A DNA stretch of 64,000 nt from the NCBI GenBank assembly GCA_033032175.1, contig CM065325.1, positions 90,930-154,929 on the forward strand, given 5' to 3'. A program made the translations under genes and the position numbers. The notes beneath the pieces are model-generated. The model was not told the origin of the DNA and made no database searches. It was given only the letters and a program-made list of their open reading frames with translations. Position 1 is the first letter of the stretch, and each line of letters starts with the position of its first letter. This DNA is from Saturnia japonica (Eukaryota > Arthropoda > Insecta > Lepidoptera > Saturniidae). Below, in pieces: positions 30,951 to 41,300 of this stretch.

Positions 30951-33900
30951 CTGTAACAGAAATAAAAGAAGAGTTCAGAAAACCTTTGCTTGTACTGTAA
31001 AGCTATATTTAGGATTGGGATTCGATTTTTTATTTATTTATTGGCATGGCAAATTGAAGGAACCTTGTAGTGATCAAAGTAGCTACAATCAAACTGGGTA
31101 ATAAAATAAAATTAAAACACCTGACTGACATAAATAACCTATTCGTTGATACCATACCAATGAGCCCAAATATGATATCTCTACTGAAAGTTGGCGAGGA
31201 TTTAGATATCCGAGAGATTCTATATGTCGCTGCAGCATCAGGTCAAGGTTTTTCTAATATCATTGAAGTAACATAAAATCAGACTTCAACTCGATCAGAG
31301 CTGTGAAAGATGCCCACATCCATTCATCAACTATAAGAGCTGATAATCTTCATACGGCTGAACAGTTTTTTTTATCATATTTAAGAACACAGTCGATCAA
31401 GAAAACTTTCCAATTAAAAAAATAAAATTAATATCGGTTCAGCCTTTTGGGAGCTACAGTGCCACACATAGAGACAAAATATGTTAAATATGACACCCCT
31501 GCATATAGGATCCTGTCTGGTCACATACCCCATAACTAGTTTCTCTTTATGATAGGAAAAAAACATCTCCGCTGTGTGAGATCTGTCAGTCCACCGATGA
31601 TATTAATCATTTATTGTGGGAACGTGTCCAGACCCAGGAATTGCGTCAAAAAATGCTATTGGAGTACTGGAGAAACATCAGTGAGCGGACTTTATTACTC
31701 TATGGGTAAACCTGTCTAATGCGGCCCTGATAATTTATAAATTTGTCTCGTTGATTCCTGAATTTAAATAGGTAACTTACAATTTCATAGAATAAATTGA
31801 CTTCTCCTATGAGACTGGCATAGTCATCAGAGATGTACTGAAGCCTCGTTAAAATAAAAGATTGAAAAAAACATGTGTGCAATTCACACGTGGTAGAAGT
31901 GAAACCTTTACATATATGATTTTTAATTCAGAAAATGATCAAATACACACTAATTTTAAGTTTATGAAAATGTACATACAAGTAAGTACTCACAATCATT
32001 ATTCACAATATTATTTTCAATTAAAGCACATTTCAAATATCCATGGAACCTAATACAATATCAATCAGTACCGAATGACATCAGTGTTGTCTAAAAAGTT
32101 TTTGTCTCGTGCTTTTTGATGTGGCAATAAAATTCATTATTGCGTGGCAACAAACCTTTTTGTACCATTTTACCATTGCCTAAAACTTTCCTATTTCATT
32201 TTCTCCCAAGTTAAATCTTATGAATTTATTTGTAATTTTCCTGTCGCTTTCGCTTTTTCGTTTCATCGTCTTTCAAATGAAAACGATGCTAAAGAAGTTC
32301 TCACTTCAAAAATGACACTCCTCTGTGTTTTCGTTGGAGGTTAAAAACAGTGGCGATAACGAAACTAATCTGGATATACACCGGTTAATCCTGAAAGCAA
32401 CGTGCATTATCGAATCACTATGTCAGGCTTTTCACTATAATATGCCTGGTGGTAACTTACTTGTCTTGATATCACTTCAGTGTATCTATTTGTCGGTAGG
32501 AAGATCATTCTGGGTCCTCCACCAGATAGAGTTATGAGGGTCACAGCTGATATTATCTCATTTGTGAACAGATTCTTCGATATCTGGAAATAAATAAATT
32601 ATTGTTCAAATTAATTGAACGATGAATGATTAAATGAATTGAATGAAAGAATGAGTGAGCAGGTGAATGTATTAATAAGTTAATTATTTTACAGTAGGTA
32701 TTTTTTATATTTATCTATATACTATCGCCATCTTAACGGTCATAATCTCATCTCGACGGTAACCATTTCAACAGTCACTATCTGGCCTGTTTCATCTCGA
32801 CTGTCACGGGTCACGACTATCACAGAGAGGGAGTCACTTCCAGACATCACTATAATTTTCATAATGATCCACCCTATAATAATAACCTTTTGACAGTAAA
32901 ACTTGTTTGACATGGTCCTTGAACTTGTTGTCCGGTAAATCAGTAATATGCGTCGGGATCTTATTATAAAACCTGATACTTACTATTTACCAAAAAAACT
33001 TTTATTAGATCTACTTAGTCTAAAACACGGTACGATTAATTTATCTCTATTTGTAGTACCTATTAACATTGTGCTGATTTTAGAAAAAATCTAACTGGAT
33101 AAAATTTTTACTAATATACATTAAGTTATCAAGGATGTATTGGGAGGGCAAAGTTAAGGTAATATATTCCTGAAATATATTCTTTAGTGATTCACGATTT
33201 TTTAGGTTGTAAATTGCACGAATTGCCCGTTTTCTATAAAAATAAATAAAATTACAATTCGTTTATAAAAACAAACCCATAAACACGATGTAAAAAATCA
33301 AACGATACCCAGTACAAAATCGTGACAGCGCCATTTCGTATACAAAAAGTAACCATGAAAATATTTAAGTTATTGATAAATCAACTGATCTATACAATTA
33401 AATAAAATTGAAGTGTCTGTTTGTAATGTCAAAACAACAGTTTTTTAGTAAATTCATTTGAAAGTATATACGATAATTACACAAAAAAAAAAAATTATCT
33501 GCCTGTCTGTCTGTTTGTTCCGGGTAATCTCCGAAACGGTTGGACCGATTTTGACGGGACTTTCACTAATAAATAGCTGATGTTATAGGGAATAACTGAG
33601 GCTACTTTTACTTTAGAAAAAAAATTAGCGTTCCTGACAAATAAAAAAAAAATAGTCACGATGAATCAATTCGGGCGTTTAAATGGCTTACGCTGAGTAA
33701 ACCATAAGAGATATAGCAAATTAATGTACTACACAATTGTATACATTAAAAAGACCTACAAAAATGTCACAAAGAATATACGTCTATCTATTAAGGAACA
33801 CCCACAATAAGCACTTTTGTCTTTAAAATAGCCGGGAGCGGGGGAGTAAAATTCACACCGGCAATCTGTAGTCAACGTGAGCGAGGCCACGGGCACAGCT

Positions 33901-36564
33901 AGTTGTAATATAAATATGGTATCTACCTCATCTGCTGAACCCCACAGTAAAATACCGTAAGACATTAGGCTATGGAAGTAAGCGAAGTAGACTAATTTAG
34001 CAGTGGCAATATTTGTTAACTGGTGAATCTTACGTACTGCAAATGCAGCAGAGCTTAATCTTCCCGCCAAGGTTTTAATGTGTGGACCCTATTGTAATTT
34101 AGAATCAAGCGTAATACCTAAGAAAACAGTACTATCAACTAAGCCTACTAATTTTCCTTTATACTACTATCAACACGCCGGCCATTGGGCAAGGCAAATC
34201 TCATACATTTGGTTTTGTTTGCATTTTTCGGAATTTGTACAATTTCTTGCAAGGATAATAAATTCAATTCCGATGAGGCTGTCCAAACTGCCTTCAGAGA
34301 TTTTATTGATTCTTGTTCCCACAATTTTTTCAGCAATGGAATCAATGAACTACCTTTAAAATGGCGAAAGTGCATAGATAACAATGGTACATACTTTGAT
34401 TGATTAAATGTATAAATTCGTAATATTATTTTCATTTTACTTTTACCTTATAAAACGCTAATTTCATATGTAAGGACCTAATATTTATAATCTACTTGAT
34501 AATAATATAATGCATAGGTGTACGCACAAAAACCAAACTATATCACGCAAAACGCCACCAATATTACATAATATAGGGTAAAACATAAGTAAAATAATAA
34601 AAAATAAAAACTACAACATGTCACTTTAAGATCCCGCCAAAAACTCCTCGACTGCGATGTGCTGTCTGTGGAGTTTTGTAAAATAACCATAGTTAATAAA
34701 TATACACTTTTAACTGTGAAAGCACGTCGCGTAGTTGAAATTATTTAAATAATATTGTTTAAATGTATGTAGTTAAATGTTAATTATATTATGTAAATAT
34801 TGAGTTGCTTAGGTATTATTAATTGTTATTATATGATTTTTTCACAGTAACAATTAAGTATATTACTTTTTTGACCTTAAATAATTACTAGAAAACTAAA
34901 TTTTGAAGACAAATAATAGTTAAAAAATATGTAAAATAATTACTATTATATTAAAATTTAGAGGCAAGAGAAAATTTAGTACCACGAAAGGGCATTCTCC
35001 TTTACGGTCTATCACGATTTTTTACGTCATGGAAAAGTTAACCACACGATACATTAAGTCAATTGACGCAGATTTTGAACAAATTACTAAAAATAACTAA
35101 ATACAGAGTATTCCAACTTGCCTGCAGCTGTATCGTGCCTAGAGTATATGGGTATACTCCAGTGTATCTATGATTTTCTTGATCATCGAGGTCGGCGATA
35201 ACGTCGAAACCGACCTTCATGTTTCTCAAGTGTAGATTCCCGCTTACAGTCGCGAAAGGCACCTGTTCGCCGTTAATATTCCATCTTGCAATTCTTTGAA
35301 CGATGTTGGTGACGTCAATTTTCTGAACGGACAGCAGAAATCCATTAGTGTAGGTAATGTTACCGGTGACTAGCCAGTCGAATATTTGTTGGCTGAAACA
35401 TACATATTTTTATGTAGGTATCTAAGCAGTAGCTATTCCTCTCGGATTCACTCGTGTTAATCTTATCCGAGACGCACCGTGCCGCGCCGCAAGTACAAAT
35501 TATTGTAATTTTCCATTATCTCCTAAACTGTGTGTGCAAATAACATGCTTTAACGGGTAAAGTTTAACTTCATAAAATTGAATTGAAGTGCTTGCTTAGA
35601 ATCTGATTGCGTTTAGGTGTTAGTGGGTCACATTCACACAAGAAGTGCTTTGACGTTAATTTCGCTTGCACTTTCGCAGAATCATCGATCACTTGTGTCC
35701 TATATATTATTTAATAGCTTTGCCGCACGGTTTTCCCAGTGTTAATTTTATACGACAAACATCGCCAACGCATCCGTAGTTAATTTTTTATACTTTGTGT
35801 AAAACTATCGACATTTTTATGAGGAATAAATTACTTTTTCAAATTATAATATAGCCTATGTTACTCGCTGATACTGTAGCTTTATATTGGTGAAAGAATT
35901 TTTTAAATCGATCTAGTAGTTTTGAGTTTATCCATCACAAACAAAGAATCAAATCTTTCCTCTTTATAATACCTATTGGTATAGATTGTACATATTATAT
36001 TTTATAGGACTACAGTGTCCAGTGAATGCCCTTAATAAAATCCTTGATTCCTACTGAGCATCAAGCCTCTCCAGCTCTACGCTGGTTAAATGTCCCGATA
36101 AGCTTAGGATTACACCAAAAATTTACAGTCTCTTGGTTGCCTGTTAGTTTTACTAGAACTTTATAGCATTAACAGGGTAAATTATATGGAGATGTCAATG
36201 AGGTGACTTGCAAATAACAATCACATTTCAAAACGTAACTTTTGGCAGCTGACTTTCAACTCGATAATAGTATGTAGATTATTGTAAAAACTCTGATTTG
36301 CGAAGGCTTAATGATGAGATATATCGGCTTGACTACCTTTTGAGCACTTTAAGAATTTTCTTCATGCAACTCACACAATTTCCCTATAATTGGGGTAAAA
36401 TTTGAAAAGTTATATTTAGTATTACAAAAATTTACTTTACTTCAGGGCAACTGTGACATTGTCAAGTTTTAAGGATCCCCAGCCAAGTCTCTCGACTTCA
36501 TATATTGTCTCTTGAATAAGTTGACTATAATAAACTGCATGGTTATACACACGACCTCGGCCCT
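30828..36564 (-). CDS. Secreted small protein, paralog B (exons 2-5 found)
   Basis: Exons 36564-36441, 35392-35122, 32583-32461, 30950-30828, phase-consistent; about 213 residues without the first exon. Middle exon: QIFDWLVTGNITYTNGFL...VQKIDVTNIVQRI...NMKVGFDVIADLDD...RYTGVYPYTLGTIQLQ. The last exon ends PFPRVCFNHC, stop, then AATAAA. Exon order and phases equal those of paralog A, and exon 2 is exactly as long (124 nt). Exon 1 with the signal peptide was not found in 36565-38150. Intron 3 has a GC-AG donor (CAG/GCAAGT) and contains a Jockey fragment and a Helitron. The fold may be of the lipid-binding group-7-allergen/JHBP type; I am not sure of that. Confidence 0.82.
30984..32440. other. 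Intron 4 of paralog B
   Basis: About 31070-31510 resembles, inverted, 39180-39540 (shared GTTCAGCCTTTTGGGAGCTAC-like and CTGAAAGTTGGCGAGGA-like text), an unnamed dispersed repeat. No exon seen. Confidence 0.45.
32461..32583 (-). CDS. Paralog B exon 4
   Basis: Acceptor TTTCCAG, donor GTAAGT, 41 codons. ISKNLFTNEIISAVTLI...FLPTNRYTEVISRQ aligns with exon 4 of A (VKDLNVENISV...YLPRDNYTDVL). Confidence 0.82.
32830..34435 (-). pseudogene. Jockey-like reverse transcriptase fragment split by a Helitron
   Basis: Minus-strand pieces NKTKCMRFALPNGRRVDSS, FLGITLDSKLQ, LAGRLSSAAFAVRKIHQLT, YFAYFHSLMSYGILLWGSA (34435-33905), then KRAIRAIYNLKNRESLKNIF and LSRSNKSFFG (33240-32830). This is the C-terminal third of a Jockey-type polymerase. 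The H1 Helitron at 33389-33902 sits between. Several stops and shifts. Lies in intron 3 of paralog B, same strand as the gene. Confidence 0.82.
33389..33902 (+). mobile_element. Helitron-like non-autonomous element, family H1, complete
   Basis: Starts TCTATACAATTAAATAAAA, ends CCACGGGCACAGCTAG, between A and T. Inserted into the Jockey remnant, so younger than it. Confidence 0.78.
34495..34660 (-). repeat. Dispersed repeat R
   Basis: On the minus strand TATTGGTGGCGTTTTGCGTG and TAGTTTTTATTTTTTATT as in 46470. Further copies at 50885 and 54345. Confidence 0.6.
35122..35392 (-). CDS. Paralog B exon 3
   Basis: Acceptor TTTCAG, non-canonical GC donor CAG/GCAAGT, ends phase 0. The main conserved exon; 12 nt longer than its partner because of an inserted NGEQ-like loop. 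Confidence 0.88.
35429..35985 (-). mobile_element. Composite of two Helitron-like elements
   Basis: Minus strand: a full H2-type piece (TCTATACCAATAGGTATTATA at 35985 to about 35715), followed by the 3' part of an H3-type element related to 56505-57126 (CATAGTTTAGGAGATAATG-like text). Lies just downstream of exon 3's acceptor side, in intron 2 of paralog B. Confidence 0.65.
36441..36564 (-). CDS. Paralog B exon 2
   Basis: Acceptor TTTTTAG, donor GTAAAG, enters phase 1, leaves phase 2. Encodes GRGRVYNHAVYYSQLIQETI to DNVTVALK, aligned with exon 2 of paralog A. Confidence 0.82.
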
Positions 36565-36699
36565 CTAAAAAGAAATATATAAAAAAATATTACAGCATAG
36601 TACCTCCAGTAAGTTGGCGTAGGAAATTTGAGAAACTCCAGCGGCAATCTTGCATTGTCACAGGTACCTAACTTATGCAGTTAAGTTACAAGTAACAGG

Positions 36700-36965
36700 G
36701 TTTTGTCACGTACAAGCTTATCACTGTCTCAAGTCCGTGGACATAGAGCTTCGGAGTACAAACCATCGCGACTAGTTTTTCATCCGAATTTGGAATTTTC
36801 TAGTATTCGCCTGGTCGGCTACCGCTCTCACGTTGAAAATCTTTCGCCAAGCACTCATTGGTGTGTTCTAACAGCTACACTTGAGAGCTAGTTACTTCTC
36901 TTTCTACGCTTAGCGTGTCAACTATATCGTCACTTAATATCTGCTGAGAGTGCGATTAAAAGTTA
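36700..36965 (+). mobile_element. tRNA-derived SINE, family 1 (5' degenerate)
   Basis: Body CTACCGCTCTCACGTTGAAAATC, CGCCAAGCACTCATTGGTGTG, CGCTTAGCGTGTC. Box A and B are no longer clear. Confidence 0.6.
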
Positions 36966-37057
36966 GCATATAAATATGAAAAAAAAATCTCAAATATGTG
37001 ATATCCCAAATTTTTGAAGTATCTATTATATTGGTGAAATTACAAATTTATTATTAA

Positions 37058-37342
37058 GTAGCTGTGCCCCACGGTTTCACTCGTGTTAATTTTATACGAC
37101 AAACATCGCCAACGCACCCCATGTATGCAATTTTTTATACATTGTGTAAAACTATCGACATTTTTATGACGAATAAAGTAATTATTCAAATTATAATATA
37201 ACCTACAATTACTCGCTGATACTGTAGCTTTATATTGGTAAAATAATTTTTTAAATTGGTTTAGTAGTTTTTGAGTTTATCCATTACAAACAAAAAAAAT
37301 AAACAAAAATCAAATCTTTCCTCTATATAATATTGGTATAGA
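37058..37342 (-). mobile_element. Helitron-like non-autonomous element, family H2
   Basis: From TCTATACCAATATTATATAG (37342) to CCGTGGGGCACAGCTA (37059); the end CTAG is mutated to CTAC. Confidence 0.72.
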
Positions 37343-37519
37343 TATACTATTATTTTTTAAGCTATGGCAAAATAAAGAACAACTCCTTAAAATTATCCAA
37401 CAAGACAATTTAAAAACGGAACGTCCTTACTTTTGCGAAAAAACAACAAATTTATTTGAATCTGAGAGTGCTATTAGGCCATTAGGTAGTGTGTCCAAAA
37501 TATTAGCAGCATCGCTTGC

Positions 37520-38155
37520 CTTTTGGTCCTTCATCCTTCCCTCCGTGGGCTCACCGCCAAACGAAACACTCAAACACCGCGCCGCCAACGCACCCGTGTA
37601 GTCTCATTGTTCTCACTTCACGTATTTGCCTACAGCTTTCCAAATTGAAGTTGTCGTCGCGGTGGGAAGTCCAAATAATAAGCTATAAAGAGCAAAGTGT
37701 AACAACTTAAAGAGATGGTCTATAAGAGGAAGTAAGTAACATTTGTTCTTAAGGATTAATATGCCATTCCTACAAATTTTTGTCACAAAATACATTATTA
37801 TGGCTTATCTATAAGAGATAGGTATATGCTATCGCGGACTTTTTTTTAGATGTACTATGGCCCAATATTTTTGTAGAACATTATATTTACATATCACTAA
37901 TAATTACGCCAGCGCACGCGGATAAAGCATTTCGTGAACACTTGCACTTTCGACTTAACAAAAATCAATAAGGTTAGCTGAGAGTTGTAACTTAATGTTA
38001 GATAACCTATACTATTCTTCGTGAATCTGGCTATCATATACATTAATACTTTTTCGCATCTGACTGGTAGTTCCAGAGATTAGCGTGTTTGAACAAATAG
38101 AAAAACTTTCCGCTTTATTATTTAATAGCATAAATAAATATTATAAAAGTATAGA
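37520..38155 (-). mobile_element. Helitron-like element, family H3, 5' end intact
   Basis: 5' end TCTATACTTTTATAATATT at 38155; internal AACACGCTAATCTCTGGAAC-like and CAACTCTCAGCTAACC text as in 56505-57126. 3' end not clear; the region to 37520 resembles 3640-3800. Confidence 0.6.
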
Positions 38156-38217
38156 TATTATAGTATATAGTACATTATAGTATAAATAAAAAACAACATA
38201 GTTCCAGCAAATTTTAT

Positions 38218-38343
38218 TTAAGCAGGACAATTATAGCAAACTTGTGGGAAATGAACTTTATTGTGGACGATGTCTGTTACTATCGGCGTCAGAATGTCAG
38301 GTCCCCAAGCATTGACCCCTGGAGAAGTGCTGGTTCTATCATA
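38218..38343 (-). CDS. Paralog A exon 5 with stop
   Basis: Acceptor TTTCCAG, 41 codons plus TAA; YDRTSTSPGVNAWGPDILTP to VCYNCPA. AATAAA overlaps the stop. Confidence 0.88.
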   Translation of the reverse strand, partial: YDRTSTSPGVNAWGPDILTPIVTDIVHNKVHFPQVCYNCPA

Positions 38344-41300
38344 CTGGAAATAAGTAAAACTATTGTTCAATAACAATATTTACAAATTAATGTCTTGTAA
38401 GGTACATCATTAGTAAAGACCTCTGGTCAACGGGATTCAATCATTATTATTAGAGATAATAACGTCTTTTCAGTTGAGATTCCTTAATCTAAATGGTTTG
38501 CAGTACTCGACTTATATTGAAAAACAAATTTCGAGACAGGAGAAAAATGCTGAAAATATTCCCACCCAAAGTTCTGTGAATTTGAGATTTAAAGTATCCT
38601 CACAATTACTTTGATTCTTTAATAGAAAATGTTATGTTGTACACGTCTGATTGACAATAACAAAGGGAGTCATCAAGGTGTGTATTTCTATTAGCGGTGG
38701 GTGATTAAGAAATAGTATACTAATGTAATCGTTCGATTATGAAAATATCTCGAGATATTCTAGATTATAGCCTTTAGTAATTACTAATATTAGTAGTTTG
38801 ATGATGAGTGATCAACTGATCATTCATAATTGAAATACCATTAGTATATACTAATTTGATAAAATTATTAATTATTGCGACTGAACGACAGTTTAGATAT
38901 TTGTTTTATGTGTTCTTATAAAAAACTTTGTTTACAACTACGCGACCCTTTTTTAGCTTTCCACTCTTCGTTTTTGACCAGTCATTCATAATCGCCCACC
39001 TCTGGGTAATACATCAAAGGTTCAATTATGAATGATCATTCATATTTGTAATTCGATTATGAATTATCACTCATACGCGAAATATCTCGATCATGTAAAT
39101 CATTCATAATCGCCCACCTCTAATTTCTATACACGTTTAACAGTACGCAAAAGTAAAATGGCATTTTACATCGCGACTCTTTATAATCCACAACGCAAAC
39201 AGAGAGGTGTATTAAGTTTAACAAGTGTATCTATATATACCATTGTAGCTCCCAAATGAATGAACCAATTTTGATTTAGTTTGTTTTGTTTGAAAGTTTT
39301 CTTGAACAGGAGTGTTCTTAGCTATGATTTAAAAAAAATCTGTTCAGCCGTTTTAAGATCTAGTTGATGAAGGAATGTGAACAACTTCCACAGGGGTGAT
39401 CGATTCGAAATTTGAATGATATTTCAAGAAGATAGTAACTTAAAACTGATGCTGTAAAATCATCTGGAATTTGCAAGACACATAACTCCTCGCCAACTTA
39501 CAGCAGAGGTATCGTATTAGGCATCATTGGAATGATCTCAATAAATGGTCTATGATCAAAAAGTCGCTGGTCGAATTCCGACCTTCGAGCGATCGCTAGT
39601 AACTATAATCATCTTCTTACCCCTTATTAGGATTATTCTTACTTAAGTAGGGTCGGCACAACATGTTTTCTTCTTCCACACTACTCTATCAAATATCATC
39701 TCAGTATTCACACCTTTTATACGCATATCATTCTTCATACAATCCATACATACCTTCTTCGGGCTTCTTCTACTCCTGTATCCGGATGGATGGATGAAAG
39801 TGAATCACCTTCATACTTAACATTCTTATAGTTATATAACTTTCATCCCTCCTCATTACATGCTCATACCATGCTATGATGCTAGCCTATAACCCCTCAA
39901 CTTCACTAGTAACTATGAAAATGGAGGAAATTCTTACCAAACTTGTCAAGACATCAGTGTAATTGTCCCTTGGTAAATATTGTACCAAATTATTACTGTT
40001 TGATGTAGCTCCGTTTACATTCACCGATATATTTTCAACGTTTAAATCTTTTACAATCTGAAACATAAAAGTTTAATTCGCATTCTCGCATAAAACTAAC
40101 CTTAGAATCTTTCTGTATTCCGATTCCGCAATGGCATCCGTATGCATAAACCCTGGCAAAGATAGAAGATCAGTCCTTTAAGTTGATTGTACGAATAAAA
40201 TATATTAGTCTAAGAGACAGCTAAGACTAACCTGAGGGACCTAAGACTCTCTGTAGTAGATAAACTATCATTTGCTGATTCACATTAGAGTGGAATAATG
40301 AGCAATGTAGGAATATCTAGATTCCATCCCCTTGAAAGATCATGGGCATAGCTAAGGGGAGAGTGGGGGGATAAGAGTGGGAATTGGGAAGAAAGTGGTC
40401 TTAGATGAAATAAAAACGTTTCGAAGGAAAAATATTCCCAACTTTTTTTATAGTTTTTCTGCATTCATGGAACAGAAATTACTTTTTTTTTTTAATATCA
40501 CGACGGTGATAAACAAGCGTGTGGTTCGTATGATGGTAAGCAGCAGCGTATGGAAGCTTGTAATACCAGAGCATCATAATGCGCTTTGCCGGCCATTAAA
40601 AAACCAGTTCATCCTTTTGAAGCTAATGTCTAATATTCTGCTTCTTGCCCAAAAAACCAGAAAAATAGCGCGCTGTCGTTTAAGGCAATATAGCACACTC
40701 TTAGATTAATTCTGTACTTTAGTTATAATTAAGAAATTTTAAAAAAGGAAGAGCAACCTAAATTATTTTCAAATTAATAATAAAAATAATATTAAAAATA
40801 AGCTTACAGAGATATCATAAGTGACCAATGGGTGAACATAAATTGCTGTATAATGTCGGATTTCGTCATTCAACTTAGCAATTACATCAAATCCGACGGC
40901 TACGTTGTGCATCCGAAATCTTGCTTGAACATCCACTAGTCCTAAGAAAGTCCTGTTCCAGACTTGTTGAACCGTATTCTGCACTATATCGAGGTGTTGA
41001 ACTCTGACTAAGAATCCGTTGGTGTAGGTTACTGTGCCTATAACTTCCCAGTCGAAAACCGTTTCCCTGTAGGCAAGAATAAGAAAACAAATTACAAATG
41101 ATTATAATAAATTCAACAATATATTCCTGTTATGCTCCCCAAATCTACTAATAAATATTTACCGTTTTACATTCCTCATTTCTTCACCATTTTTTTTTCT
41201 TGTGAACATAAATATATCATCATGCCTGTATCCCCAAAGAGTTAGGCAGAGGTCTACTAATTTACACCCACAGTTCGCTGTGTATGTTTTTTTAGGTCCC

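Noticed and set aside
34078..34403. Plus-strand frames of 72-93 codons
   Set aside because: Antisense of the Jockey polymerase fragment on the minus strand.
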